The translations under genes were made by a program, and so were the position numbers. A DNA stretch of 64,000 nt, taken from the NCBI RefSeq assembly GCF_012271785.1, contig NZ_JAAWVT010000001.1:62001-126000 (forward strand), read 5' to 3'. This document shows, piece by piece, positions 1-8,942 of the stretch. Each line of letters opens with the position of its first letter. The stretch's first letter is position 1. A model generated the notes under the pieces. The model saw only the letters and a list, made by a program, of their open reading frames with translations, did not search any database and was not told the DNA's origin. The stretch is from Paeniglutamicibacter terrestris. GTDB taxonomy: Bacteria; Actinomycetota; Actinomycetes; Actinomycetales; Micrococcaceae.

Positions 1-2
1 AC

Positions 3-1316
3 CAGCCATCCGCTCGGATCGAACTGCCTAACCCGTTAGATCCCGAAGAAACCATGAGCCGCGATCAGATCGAATCGATCCAGCTCACTCGCCTGCAGGA
101 CACGCTGGCCTATGCCTACGACCGCGTTCCGTTGTACAAGGAAAAGTACGACACCGCCGGCGTGCACCCGAGCGATTTGAAGGAACTGGCCGACCTTGCC
201 AAGTTCCCCTTTACCGAAAAAGAAGACCTGCGCAAGACCTACCCGTTTGGCATGTTTGCCGTCCCACAGCACGAGGTAGCCCGCATTCACGCCTCCTCCG
301 GCACCACGGGGCGAGCCACGGTGGTCGGATACACCCAACAGGATTTGGATGACTGGGCCAAGTTGGGCGCTCGCTGCCTGCGCATCGCCGGCGTTAAGCC
401 CGGATGGAAGGTTCACAACGCCTACGGCTATGGCCTGTTCACCGGCGGTCTGGGGGCCCACGCTGCGGCCGAACGCCTTGGCACCACGGTGATCCCGATG
501 TCCGGCGGACAGACCGAGAAACAAATCACGCTCATCCAGGACTTCGAACCCGACGCCATCTTGTGCACCCCGACCTATCTGCTGACGATCGGTGATGCGA
601 TGAAGCGCGCCGGACTAGATCCACGTAAAACCTCGTTGAAGACCGCCGTACTTGGCGCCGAACCCTGGACGCAGGAAATGCGTCACGAACTCGAGGTCAT
701 GTTCAACATCGACGCCTGCGACATCTACGGATTATCCGAAGTGATGGGCCCTGGCGTTGCCGGGGAATCAAATCAAACCAAGGACGGCAGCCACATCTGG
801 GAGGATCACTTCCGCCCGGAGATCATTGACGCCTTTGACCCGACCAAGGTCCTGGGCGACGGGGAGCACGGTGAGCTGGTCTTCACCTCGCTCACCAAGC
901 AAGCGCTGCCGATCATCCGCTACCGCACCCACGACCTCACGCGGTTGCTGCCCGGCTCCGCACGTCCTGGCCATCGCCGCATGGGACGCATCACCGGGCG
1001 CAGCGACGACATGATAATCCTGCGCGGGGTCAATCTCTTCCCCTCGCAGATCGAAGAGATCGCCCTGCGGATTGACGGCCTCTCCCCGCACTTCCAGTTG
1101 GAGATCACCCGCCCCGGGCGCATGGACCAACTTGCCGTGCGCATCGAGCGTCGCGAGGAATGCAGCACCGAGCGGGCCCAGGCAGCGGCCAAGGAACTTG
1201 CCGCTCAAATCAAGATCCATGTGGGTTCCTCCTGCGCCATCGACATCGTGGAGCCGGGCACACTCGCGCGGTCCTCGGGCAAGCTGCGCCGCATCTACGA
1301 TCTGCGCAATAAGTAG
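3..1316 (+). CDS. paaK: Phenylacetate-CoA ligase, 5'-truncated by the window edge
   Basis: Cytoplasmic ATP-dependent ligase that makes phenylacetyl-CoA, the first step of aerobic phenylacetate breakdown. The reading frame is open leftwards past the ATG at 54 to the window edge. The residues encoded there (ELPNPLDPEET) match the usual PaaK N-terminus, so the true start lies outside and the ATG at 54 is internal. Visible adenylate-forming motifs are SSGTTGRA (P-loop), YGLSEVMGPGVAGE, the RYRTHD segment and the C-terminal GRSDDMIILRGVNLFPSQIE hinge. The visible 438 codons are close to full length for the family. A TetR regulator follows 110 bp downstream on the same strand. The family is clear; only the 5' end is missing. 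Confidence 0.93.
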   Translation, partial: QPSARIELPNPLDPEETMSRDQIESIQLTRLQDTLAYAYDRVPLYKEKYDTAGVHPSDLKELADLAKFPFTEKEDLRKTYPFGMFAVPQHEVARIHASSGTTGRATVVGYTQQDLDDWAKLGARCLRIAGVKPGWKVHNAYGYGLFTGGLGAHAAAERLGTTVIPMSGGQTEKQITLIQDFEPDAILCTPTYLLTIGDAMKRAGLDPRKTSLKTAVLGAEPWTQEMRHELEVMFNIDACDIYGLSEVMGPGVAGESNQTKDGSHIWEDHFRPEIIDAFDPTKVLGDGEHGELVFTSLTKQALPIIRYRTHDLTRLLPGSARPGHRRMGRITGRSDDMIILRGVNLFPSQIEEIALRIDGLSPHFQLEITRPGRMDQLAVRIERREECSTERAQAAAKELAAQIKIHVGSSCAIDIVEPGTLARSSGKLRRIYDLRNK

Positions 1317-1398
1317 CGCAGCGGACACCAACATGGGCGGGCGGGAGATGGGTCACCGTTTCCCGCCCCTTGGTTTCTCACCCATCGCCATTTTCCGA

Positions 1399-1414
1399 CC
1401 GACCGATCGTGAGA
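1399..1414. promoter_or_regulatory. Putative TetR (PaaR-like) operator before the regulator gene
   Basis: The sequence around GACCGATCGT shares its core with the palindrome between paaZ and paaI at 13012-13027. It ends about 12 bp before the TetR start codon, a position suited to autorepression. The right arm is degenerate, so this is weaker than the 13012 site. Assignment to the neighbouring TetR protein is inference. Confidence 0.4.
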
Positions 1415-1426
1415 GAATGAGCAATT

Positions 1427-2044
1427 ATGACTGTCAGCGTTAATAACTCTTCACCGACCAAGCGGGGACGTCCCGGATACGACCAGGACTCCGTGCTCTC
1501 TATCGCCGTGGAGCTATTCAACAAGCATGGCTTTGATGCCACCTCGATGGGCAAGCTCGCGGAGAGCCTAGGCATCAGCAAGTCCGCTATCTACCACCAC
1601 GTTCCCTCCAAGGGTGATCTGCTGCGCTTGGCCCTCGATGAGGCGTTGATTCCCTTAGAGGCCATCGCCGAGGACGAGCGCGCCACCGTTGGCACCGCGG
1701 AGGAGCGCCTGAAGTTCTTCCTCCGCTCCACGATTCAGGTCCTCGTTAAGCGCCAGAGGTACGTGACGCTGCTGCTTCGACTGCGTGGCAATACCGAGAT
1801 TGAACGTGACGCCCTGGAACGTCGCCGCGCGGTGGACCGCCGGGTATCGGATCTTGTGGTCGAGGCCCAGCAAGAGGGCTCCCTGCGAAGCGACATCGAC
1901 GCACGCACCACCACGCGCCTGCTCTTTGGCACCATCAACTCGCTGGTCGAGTGGTTCAGAGAAGATGGAAACGTCACGGCCGAACAGGTCGAAGAGCACG
2001 CCATCACCATGATGTTCGATGGCTTACACAGGAACACGAAATAG
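1427..2044 (+). CDS. TetR family transcriptional regulator, probable PaaR
   Basis: A 205-residue DNA-binding repressor. The N-terminal TetR helix-turn-helix is plain at about residues 20-65 (VELFNKHGFDATSMGKLAES followed by LGISKSAIYHHVPSKGDLL). The C-terminal half is the helical ligand and dimer domain. It lies just downstream of paaK on the same strand, and related actinobacterial regulators bind phenylacetyl-CoA and repress paa genes. A GACCGATCGT-containing site immediately upstream suggests autoregulation, and similar sites occur before paaZ/paaI and the thiolase operon. The ligand and the name PaaR are inferred from context; a fatty-acyl-CoA regulator is the main alternative. Confidence 0.85.
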   Translation: MTVSVNNSSPTKRGRPGYDQDSVLSIAVELFNKHGFDATSMGKLAESLGISKSAIYHHVPSKGDLLRLALDEALIPLEAIAEDERATVGTAEERLKFFLRSTIQVLVKRQRYVTLLLRLRGNTEIERDALERRRAVDRRVSDLVVEAQQEGSLRSDIDARTTTRLLFGTINSLVEWFREDGNVTAEQVEEHAITMMFDGLHRNTK

Positions 2045-2114
2045 GGTACGTCTCAGCAAGTCGCGCTACGATCAGTAGCTGAGGCAGCACAACGCACCCC
2101 CACCGTTTTTCTTT

Positions 2115-2837
2115 GTGAATAGGCAGTCATTCTTCGTGGACGTAATTTTTTACAATCTTTTTTCTCAGGCACCCGGGACCGATTCAGGCACCCAGGTAGC
2201 ACTCTTTGCGATTTCGACCCTGCTCAGCTGCATTGCTCTGGTGGTACTGGCCAGAGGCAATGATCTCGGCTGGTGGGCCCAGATTCTGGCGATCTTCGCC
2301 GGCCCATTGGTGATCGCGCTGCAGTACGAAGCCTCATTACTCTTCTACGCGGTGCCGGCGTTGCTCGCTGCGGCCTTTGGTCTCTGGCGGTTCTCCCGCT
2401 TTGATGCGGCGGGGAAGTTTGGACGCAAGGTCCTCGTCCAAGGATTCAGCATCAAGTCGCTGCTGATCGGCCTGGCCCTCGTCGTCATCTTCACCGCCCT
2501 GCGTATGGGCCGCATGCTGACCGAAGGATTCATCTTCGGCGACGGAAACGCTTCGATCTGGATGTCGTTTATCGCCGAGGCAACTCTGGTGGTTGCCTTC
2601 ATCGGCATCGCCTGCGGATACCGCTGGGCATGGTTGGCTGCCACCGTAGCTGGCATTGTTTATGTCTCAGTGCTCTTCGGCAACAATCCGGCGCTCGCAC
2701 TGCTGGGACTGAACGTCTTCCAGGCATTGGTCGGCATCTACGGTTGGATTTCCTGGCGCTCCCTGCCCGTGGCCGGCAGCGCGGATAATACCGCCGCCGC
2801 AGACGCGAAGTACCCGCCGAGCCCGTACTCCGCTTAG
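2115..2837 (+). CDS. Multipass membrane protein, PnuC-like nicotinamide riboside/nucleotide transporter
   Basis: A 240-residue integral membrane protein with about seven hydrophobic segments and a short polar tail. Two similar blocks can be seen: GNDLGWWAQI...LLFYAVPALLAAAFGLWRFS, and NNPALALLGLNVFQALVGIYGWISW. They resemble the repeated aromatic, GW-containing bundle halves of PnuC-type vitamin transporters, so uptake of an NAD precursor is a reasonable guess. The start is uncertain: GTG at 2115 and GTG at 2136 are both in frame, neither has a strong ribosome binding site, and the 5' end is unusually AT-rich. The substrate is not shown by the sequence. Confidence 0.5.
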   Translation: MNRQSFFVDVIFYNLFSQAPGTDSGTQVALFAISTLLSCIALVVLARGNDLGWWAQILAIFAGPLVIALQYEASLLFYAVPALLAAAFGLWRFSRFDAAGKFGRKVLVQGFSIKSLLIGLALVVIFTALRMGRMLTEGFIFGDGNASIWMSFIAEATLVVAFIGIACGYRWAWLAATVAGIVYVSVLFGNNPALALLGLNVFQALVGIYGWISWRSLPVAGSADNTAAADAKYPPSPYSA

Positions 2838-2909
2838 CCAAGAACCTCGGCCACAACGTCGAATCTAGGGACTCCAGCCTTTGGCGCTGGGATCCCTTGT
2901 TGTATGTCG

Positions 2910-3497
2910 CTACACTGGCACGTTCACGATCTCGAGCGCGGTGATCTTCGGTGCTGGATCGGTACGTAGTCGTGCGAGCGTTTGCACGTCAAAGCGCACG
3001 GGCTCCCCCATTTCATTGAGGTACATGAGCTTTTCTCGCTCCAGCCCTTCAACGAGGAAGCCGGCCGTCAGCGCCACCCTCCCCGACGCAGGGTTGTTGG
3101 TGCGGTGAGCCAATTCCAGACGGTGCAGGCCTAAGGTCCCGAAGCAATGCTCGGCCAACGTCGCTAGCGCCGCCGAAGCCAGACCTTTTCCTCGCCCACG
3201 AGGTGAGACCCAATAAGAGATCCAGGCAGTTTGATGACGCCGATCAATGGCACCGGCCATGACATGGCCGAATGCCGTTCCGCCACAGTCGATGGCAAAG
3301 GCCACCACGTGGGAGCTATCGGGTTCGAGCCAGGGTGCCAGCCAACGTCTGGCCGCATTCTCACCATTGATGGGTTCTGCGGCCTGGGCAGCCATGTCAT
3401 CAGCCTCAAAGGCGGTGATGACTGCATCAATGTCGGCGTCCGAGTCTGTCCAGGGCCGCAAGCGGGCACCTGTTGCGGGTTTCTCTTCCTTGCTCAT
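2910..3497 (-). CDS. GNAT family N-acetyltransferase (RimJ/RimL type)
   Basis: A 195-residue acetyl-CoA-dependent acetyltransferase. The acetyl-CoA pyrophosphate loop is visible as VSPRGRGKGLASAAL in the middle of the protein, followed by the C-terminal GNAT pattern HRLELAHRTNNPASGRVALTAGF. This arrangement is typical of enzymes that acetylate protein N-termini or small amines such as antibiotics. Nothing in the sequence or neighbourhood fixes the acceptor. It is transcribed alone and convergent with the PnuC-like gene. Confidence 0.8.
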   Translation of the reverse strand: MSKEEKPATGARLRPWTDSDADIDAVITAFEADDMAAQAAEPINGENAARRWLAPWLEPDSSHVVAFAIDCGGTAFGHVMAGAIDRRHQTAWISYWVSPRGRGKGLASAALATLAEHCFGTLGLHRLELAHRTNNPASGRVALTAGFLVEGLEREKLMYLNEMGEPVRFDVQTLARLRTDPAPKITALEIVNVPV

Positions 3498-3847
3498 GAA
3501 ACCACCCTAGCCGCGGGATTTTTGCCGCGGCCTCCTCACTCATGCTCAACCACGCCGACCGGCTACAAATCAGGCCACACCCCGGCGTGTTCGCTGCTGA
3601 AAGTCGCACCGGGGCAACCATGCCCGGGTGCGGGCAAGCAAATCGGGGTATTTCGCGATGAAAACAAGTCATTGTGATCAACGACCCAATATGACAGAAG
3701 CGTTTCGTCCCATAATGCAGGCTTGTGGCGCGCATCATGTACATTTGCTGAAACTTGAGAATTCGTTCGACAGTGTGCGGCACAACGTAGTACCGCCCAC
3801 TGCAACACTTGTCCCGCACTCCACGGAGACAGCAAGGAGCACACGCC
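3498..3847. other. Intergenic region between divergent genes
   Basis: About 350 bp without a supported gene. It holds a 7-bp-stem hairpin (GCCGCGG at 3510-3516, CCGCGGC at 3525-3531) just upstream of the acetyltransferase start, and at its right end the AAGGAG ribosome binding site of the ThDP enzyme. Both genes must have their promoters here, but no convincing -35/-10 pair was found. Confidence 0.5.
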
Positions 3848-5524
3848 ATGAGCGCCCAAACGCTAGAAGTACAGACCGACGCCCAGAACACGGCCAATAA
3901 ATCAGCTGGTCACATCATTGTGGACACCCTGGTGGCCCACGGTGTGGAACGCACCTATGTCATTCCGGGTGAAAGCTACCTCGAGGTTCTCGATGGGCTG
4001 CACCAGTCCCCCATCGAAACCATCGTCTGCCGCCACGAGGGCGGGGCCGCCTACATGGCCGAGGCAGACGGCAAGATGCACCAGCGCCCCGGCATCGCCA
4101 TGGTGACCCGCGGACCCGGCGCGGCCAACGCCCACGTAGGTCTGCACACCGCATGGCAGGACTCGACGCCGATGGTGCTCTTTGTCGGCCTGATCCCCTT
4201 CGCCCACCGTGACCGCGAGGCCTTCCAGGAATTCGACATCAAGGGCTGGTTTGATACCGGCGCCAAGCGCGTGATGGTCCTTGACCACCCGGAACGCGCC
4301 TCGGAGATTGTTGCCGAAGCGATGTTCGCCGCCATGAGCGGTCGCCCGGGCCCCGTCGTTGTTGGCCTCCCCGAAGACATTATTCGCGAAATGGTCGACC
4401 CCGCCTTGCACCCGGTCATCCCGGTGGCCACCGGCGGCATGACGGTTACCGACTGGAAGCAGCTCAAGGCAGCCCTGGAAGAATCCACCAAGCCGCTGTT
4501 TGTTCTGGGTGGCAACGACTGGACCCAGGAAGGCACCACCGCTCTGACCTCGTGGCTCGAAGAGCACCACTTGCCCGCAGCCGTCGAGTGGCGTTGCGAA
4601 GGAACCATCCCCTTCAGCTCCCCGTCCTATGTTGGCCCGATCGGCTATGGCCGCCCGAAGCCCACCTATGACCTGCTCGAGGAAACCGACCTGTTGGTCT
4701 TCGTGGGCACCGTCCCGGGCGACGTTATCACCGATGGATTCCTTGTCCGCCAGGACTGGACTAAGAAGAACTTCCTAGTCACCATCGACCCGTCCCTGCG
4801 CGGTCGTTCGGGCCCGGTTTCACACCAGATCGTTTCCAAGCCCGACGTCTTCGTGCGTGATCTGGTCATGATGGACCTGGCTGACAAGCCGGAATGGAAG
4901 TCCTTCACCGATCGCATGCGCGGCGAGCAGGAAAAGTTTGCCGTTTTGCCCTCCGCCACTCCCACCGATGGCCAGGCACGCATGGACACCATGATGGCCA
5001 ACCTAGTGGCCGGCCTGCCGCACGACGCCATGATCACCTTGGGTGCCGGCGAGCACACGAACTGGGCGCACCGCTACTTCCCCACCGAGGTCTACGCGGC
5101 CATGATTTCTGCACGTAACGGTTCCATGGGTTACTCGGTGCCCTCGGCCATTGCCGCTTCACTGAACTTCCCGGGCCGCCGCGTGGTCACGATTGCCGGC
5201 GATGGCGAGTTCCTCATGAACGGCCAGGAATTGGCCACCGCGGCGCAGTATGGTGCCACCCCGCTGGTCATCGTGATGGACAACCAGGAGTACGGAACCA
5301 TCCGTACTCACCAGGAACGCCACTACCCCGATCGTGTTTCCGGCACTCAGCTTAAGAACCCCGACTTCGCCCTGATGGCCCAGGCCTTTGGCGGATTCGG
5401 CGTGCGCGTCGAGAAAGACAGCGACGTCCCGGCAGCACTGCAGGCAGCCCTCGAAGCCATTGATGAGAAGGGCCAGTTCGCGCTCATCCACCTGATCGTG
5501 GAACAGCGCGTCAAGGCCTATTAG
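3848..5524 (+). CDS. Thiamine diphosphate-dependent enzyme, acetolactate synthase-like
   Basis: A 558-residue cytoplasmic ThDP enzyme of the acetolactate synthase / oxalyl-CoA decarboxylase superfamily. The N-terminal PYR domain carries the cofactor-activating Glu in CRHEGGAAYMAEA. The C-terminal PP domain has the ThDP/Mg motif GDGEFLMNGQELATAAQYGA ending at MDNQEYG. The ATG at 3848 is chosen because AAGGAG lies 8-9 bases upstream; an in-frame TTG further upstream has no such signal. It is monocistronic and closed by a strong terminator. No small acetolactate synthase subunit and no ilv genes are adjacent, so a catabolic 2-oxoacid or aldehyde-forming role is as likely as valine synthesis. Substrate unknown. 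Confidence 0.85.
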   Translation: MSAQTLEVQTDAQNTANKSAGHIIVDTLVAHGVERTYVIPGESYLEVLDGLHQSPIETIVCRHEGGAAYMAEADGKMHQRPGIAMVTRGPGAANAHVGLHTAWQDSTPMVLFVGLIPFAHRDREAFQEFDIKGWFDTGAKRVMVLDHPERASEIVAEAMFAAMSGRPGPVVVGLPEDIIREMVDPALHPVIPVATGGMTVTDWKQLKAALEESTKPLFVLGGNDWTQEGTTALTSWLEEHHLPAAVEWRCEGTIPFSSPSYVGPIGYGRPKPTYDLLEETDLLVFVGTVPGDVITDGFLVRQDWTKKNFLVTIDPSLRGRSGPVSHQIVSKPDVFVRDLVMMDLADKPEWKSFTDRMRGEQEKFAVLPSATPTDGQARMDTMMANLVAGLPHDAMITLGAGEHTNWAHRYFPTEVYAAMISARNGSMGYSVPSAIAASLNFPGRRVVTIAGDGEFLMNGQELATAAQYGATPLVIVMDNQEYGTIRTHQERHYPDRVSGTQLKNPDFALMAQAFGGFGVRVEKDSDVPAALQAALEAIDEKGQFALIHLIVEQRVKAY

Positions 5525-5542
5525 GCCAGCTGCGCTCCTTTC

Positions 5543-5609
5543 GCGGAGGCCCACCTCCCCCACCGATTTCATTGAAAGCGGGCTGGGTGAGGTGGGCCTC
5601 CGCGTTTTT
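5543..5609 (+). terminator. Rho-independent terminator after the ThDP gene
   Basis: A perfect 15-bp inverted repeat (gcggaggcccacctc at 5543-5557, its complement at 5589-5603) with a 31-base loop, followed by G and five T. It lies 18 bp past the stop codon. Confidence 0.85.
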
Positions 5610-5714
5610 CTCTCACGATGCTCCTGATCGGAGATTCGGCGTCTTCCCGCCCTCGATAAATTGCTCGATGATCTGGGCCTCTTGGTCTGCCCGCACCCCA
5701 GAACTTGGCTTCTC

Positions 5715-6176
5715 ATGTGGGTCTCATCAATATCGGCAATACTGGTTGTCATGGGATTGGGAAGATGGGGCAAGTGGGCGGCCGGATTGGCTGCCCTTTT
5801 GGTGTTGGGGTTTACCGCCTTTTGGGTATCCTCCGAATTATCCAATCCGCCGTCGGTAAATCTGGGGCCCGCGATCACGCTCGAGCCTGGCACGGCTACG
5901 GCCAGCCCAACGCCTTTGCCGACCACGGCCTCGCCCTCATCGACTAAGCCCAGCCCATCACCGTCGAGCAGCTCAGCCGCTCCCTCAACCTCCGCCGCGC
6001 CCGAGACCACCTCGAAGCCACAGTCCACCCCCGCGCCTCAGACCACTTCCAAGCCGAAGTCCACACCCTTGCCGACCAAGCGGGCACCGGTAAAACCGCT
6101 TCCGCCCTCCGACGCGGACGACGATGATGACGATGACGGCGATGACGATGACGACGGGGATGACGCTGATGATTAG
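5715..6176 (+). CDS. Membrane-anchored Pro/Ser/Thr-rich protein with poly-Asp tail
   Basis: About 153 residues. One hydrophobic segment (WAAGLAALLVLGFTAFW) is followed by roughly 80 residues of low-complexity Pro/Ser/Thr/Ala, a basic stretch (KRAPVKPLPP) and a C-terminal run made almost only of Asp. This looks like a single-pass or secreted protein with a wall-spanning spacer and an acidic, possibly cation-binding tip; that role is inference. Starts at 5661, 5715 and 5751 are possible and none has a good ribosome binding site. Its last codons overlap the sensor kinase start out of frame, so it is probably co-expressed with the two-component system. No family was recognised. Confidence 0.55.
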   Translation: MWVSSISAILVVMGLGRWGKWAAGLAALLVLGFTAFWVSSELSNPPSVNLGPAITLEPGTATASPTPLPTTASPSSTKPSPSPSSSSAAPSTSAAPETTSKPQSTPAPQTTSKPKSTPLPTKRAPVKPLPPSDADDDDDDDGDDDDDGDDADD

Positions 6177-7683
6177 CCTCAAGAATCCCGTTAAGTTGCT
6201 GTCCGCTACAGATAAAAAGGTACGGACCCCGCGCCGCGGATTCTCTGTGCGCGCCCGTGTTTTGGCCGGCATGCTCGGGTTAATCACGCTGGCCTTCGCC
6301 GTCACCGGAACGGTGGTCTACCTCTTGCAGGTTAGCTCCATGGATGCTCGTATTGACGACTCACTCAAGCGCAGCGTGCAAGAATTCCAGGTCTTGACCG
6401 ATCGAAGCAGCCAGATGGCGACAACCGTCGAACCGCTCACGGCCGAGGCACTCCTGTATGCCGCAATGCAACAGACCTTGCCCGCGAAAAATGAGGGAAT
6501 GCTGAGTCTGCTTAACGGTTCGGTGCGCTGGACAGCCCCCGAGATTGTGAAGATGCGTCCGGAAAATGACCCGGGGTTCATCGACTGGGCAGTGCATCAG
6601 GCCCCAACCGACCGCGTGATGCTTCAGACGGTGCCGACCAGTCAATCCATCTATCGGGTGGTGAGCATTCCGCTATCCCTTGAACGCGATCAATCGACTC
6701 CACACTTGTTCTTTGCCTACGATTACACGGCCGAAAAGCGCGCTTTGAATCAGGGCTTCATGATGTACCTGCTGGTCGGGCTCGTCATTCTGCTGGGAGC
6801 CGGAGCCGTCGGCTGGCTACTGGTTGGCCGCCTCTTGCGCCCCGTTACGCTATTGCGCGACACCGCCCGGCAGATCTCCGAATCCGATCTGTCCCAACGC
6901 ATCGAAGTGGTTGGCCGGGATGATTTGGCTGAGCTCACGATCACCGTCAACGCCATGCTGGACCGCGTTCAAAACGCGATGATGTCCAAACGCCAGCTCC
7001 TGGACGATGTTGGCCACGAGCTCCGAACACCCGTCACCGTGATCCAGGGTCATTTAGAACTGATGGATGTTAATGACCCCCATGATGTTGGCCAGGCACG
7101 TGAGATCGCGATGGCGGAACTGGACAGAATGTCTTTCCTCATCAATGATCTGGTCACCCTCGCCACCTCCAACAGCGACGGCTTTGTCCAGCTCGCACCC
7201 ACCAATGTCGGAACCCTGCTCGATGACTTACTGGACAAGGCCCGGACGCTTGGTCAGCGCAATTGGCGCATCGGAAACAGGGTGGAAGCCACCGCCGATC
7301 TTGATGCCCAGCGCATCACCCAAGCGATGCTTCAGCTGTGTTCCAACGCGGTGAAATTCTCCGCCGTCGGGTCCACAATTACCTTCGGAACTAACATCGC
7401 CACCGAGCAGCACAACGGATCGGTACTGCGTTTCTGGGTACGCGACGAGGGAATCGGCATAGATGCATCCGACCAAGATCGCATCTTCGAACGGTTCGGG
7501 CGCGGTCAGAATTCCAAACGAACCGAAGGTTCCGGCCTGGGTTTGAACATTGTCTCGGCCATTGCCGAAGCTCACCGTGGAACCGTTGGGGTCAGCTCCG
7601 ATGTCGGCATCGGTTCAACATTCGTCATAGAGATCCCCACAACACCGCAGAAAGAAGAAGATGAGCCGAATACTGATCATTGA
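6169..7683 (+). CDS. Sensor histidine kinase
   Basis: A 504-residue membrane kinase of a two-component system. It has two membrane helices (VLAGMLGLITLAFAVTG near the start and MMYLLVGLVILLGAGAVGWL in the middle) bracketing an extracytoplasmic sensor region of about 150 residues. These are followed by a HAMP linker, a HisKA domain with the phospho-acceptor His at about residue 283 (DVGHELRTPV) and a HATPase domain with DEGIGI and GSGLGLNIV. The ATG at 6169 is preferred: it overlaps the stop of the upstream gene and GGGGA lies about 8 bases before it. Several ATGs further upstream exist only because the poly-Asp codons read as ATG/ACG in this frame. The regulator gene overlaps its 3' end by 23 bp. 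Confidence 0.9.
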   Translation: MISLKNPVKLLSATDKKVRTPRRGFSVRARVLAGMLGLITLAFAVTGTVVYLLQVSSMDARIDDSLKRSVQEFQVLTDRSSQMATTVEPLTAEALLYAAMQQTLPAKNEGMLSLLNGSVRWTAPEIVKMRPENDPGFIDWAVHQAPTDRVMLQTVPTSQSIYRVVSIPLSLERDQSTPHLFFAYDYTAEKRALNQGFMMYLLVGLVILLGAGAVGWLLVGRLLRPVTLLRDTARQISESDLSQRIEVVGRDDLAELTITVNAMLDRVQNAMMSKRQLLDDVGHELRTPVTVIQGHLELMDVNDPHDVGQAREIAMAELDRMSFLINDLVTLATSNSDGFVQLAPTNVGTLLDDLLDKARTLGQRNWRIGNRVEATADLDAQRITQAMLQLCSNAVKFSAVGSTITFGTNIATEQHNGSVLRFWVRDEGIGIDASDQDRIFERFGRGQNSKRTEGSGLGLNIVSAIAEAHRGTVGVSSDVGIGSTFVIEIPTTPQKEEDEPNTDH

Positions 7684-8329
7684 GGACGAAAGTCGGATTA
7701 GCTCCTTTGTTGCCAAGGGACTCAAGGCTGCCGGCTATATACCGACAGTGGCCGACACGGGCAAGGAGGGTGGCTATCTAGCCCAAATTGGCGACTTCGA
7801 ACTTATCATCCTTGATATCGGGCTGCCCGACGAGGACGGATTCTCCGTCCTGTCACGCATTCGAAGCACCAACGTTGACACCCCTGTCATCATCCTGACT
7901 GCCCGTTCGAGCATCGAGGACACCGTGGCTGGGCTCGAAGGTGGAGCGGATGACTACATGGCTAAGCCATTCCGCTTCGAAGAACTCTTGGCCAGGGTCC
8001 GCCTGCGGTTACGTCCGCAGGCCACTGCCATGGAAGACCAAGTGATACGAGTGGGACCACTGGAACTTGATTGTGGCAGCCGCCGCACCCGCTTGAACGG
8101 TCATGAGATTGACCTCTCCGCCAGGGAATTCGGTCTGGCCGAGGCATTCATGCGGAACCCGGGCCAAGTCCTCAGCCGTGAGCAGCTGCTCTCCCGTGTG
8201 TGGGGCTACGACTTTGACCCCGGATCAAACGTCGTGGACGTTTACGTGCGCTATCTGCGCAACAAATTGGGCGCAGAATGGTTCACCACAGTTCGGGGTA
8301 TGGGTTATCGTTTCGAGGACCCCTCCTAA
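7661..8329 (+). CDS. Response regulator, OmpR/PhoB family
   Basis: A 222-residue transcription factor. The receiver domain has the acidic pocket (IEDE), the phosphorylated Asp52 in LIILDIGLPD, the conserved Thr in ILTA and Lys in AKPF. A winged-helix DNA-binding domain follows (SAREFGLAEAFMRNPGQVLS, then VDVYVRYLRNKLG and VRGMGYRF). It overlaps the kinase gene by 23 bp with an AGAAAGAAGAAG ribosome binding site inside the kinase frame, so the two are translationally coupled. The poly-Asp protein encoded upstream may be part of the stimulus-sensing arrangement; this is inference. Confidence 0.93.
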   Translation: MSRILIIEDESRISSFVAKGLKAAGYIPTVADTGKEGGYLAQIGDFELIILDIGLPDEDGFSVLSRIRSTNVDTPVIILTARSSIEDTVAGLEGGADDYMAKPFRFEELLARVRLRLRPQATAMEDQVIRVGPLELDCGSRRTRLNGHEIDLSAREFGLAEAFMRNPGQVLSREQLLSRVWGYDFDPGSNVVDVYVRYLRNKLGAEWFTTVRGMGYRFEDPS

Positions 8330-8488
8330 AAAGGCTCCTCATCCCGATGGCATGATCCCCTGACCACCGACGTATCATCCCAAAATAGCGACCGCGACGA
8401 CCAAATATGGTTGTTGGGTCATCGTGCCAGCAATTGAATTATCTCGAGAATGATGTCTTGCGCAAACGGCAGATCGATGACAAATTAG

Positions 8489-8821
8489 TCAATCTTGCGG
8501 AGCCCGATCGTCAAGGCTTTCACGCAACATTTGCGTGTTTCTTGAGGAGTATTTCAGCCGCTCAAAGAAGCCAAGACCTTCAAGTAGTGGATGCCCTTTC
8601 CATAAAATTCCTGGAGCTACGAGCGCGCCGGTAATCCCTGAAATTCCAAACAACGTCGACTGGTTTGAATTCAGTGCAGGAATAAGGTTGATGAAGTAGA
8701 TGCACGCCAGCATAACCACCGTTGCTGCGATCATCGGCACTAAGCGGAATTTGGGGATCTGAGTGCTAACCCAGAGCATGCCAACGGACAGCCCAACGAT
8801 TATTATCAAGGCGTAGCTCAT
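8489..8821 (-). CDS. Small membrane protein of unknown function
   Basis: A 110-residue protein with three predicted membrane segments: SYALIIIVGLSVGMLWVS at the N-terminus, VPMIAATVVMLACIYFI, and LFGISGITGALVAPGIL. A charged cytoplasmic-type tail (FFERLKYSSRNTQMLRESLDDR) follows. I do not recognise the family. It is convergent with the response regulator and shares its strand with the repeat protein further upstream. The hydrophobic pattern supports a real gene, although its base composition is more AT-rich than its neighbours. Confidence 0.6.
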   Translation of the reverse strand: MSYALIIIVGLSVGMLWVSTQIPKFRLVPMIAATVVMLACIYFINLIPALNSNQSTLFGISGITGALVAPGILWKGHPLLEGLGFFERLKYSSRNTQMLRESLDDRAPQD

Positions 8822-8942
8822 GCAGTCACCCTACCCTTTGGCATGCTCGGCAATCCGCTAAATAGTTCCGGGCCATCCGATCACACGCGTCAGGCCGGAG
8901 TCCGCTGCTCACCTTTGGCGTGTACGTCCTTGCCTCTAGTCG

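Noticed and set aside
54-56. ATG as the paaK start
   Set aside because: The frame continues open to the window edge and the upstream codons match the conserved PaaK N-terminus, so this Met is internal.
3809-3847. TTG at 3809 as start of the ThDP enzyme
   Set aside because: The AAGGAG ribosome binding site is placed for the ATG at 3848 and the extra residues are not family-like.
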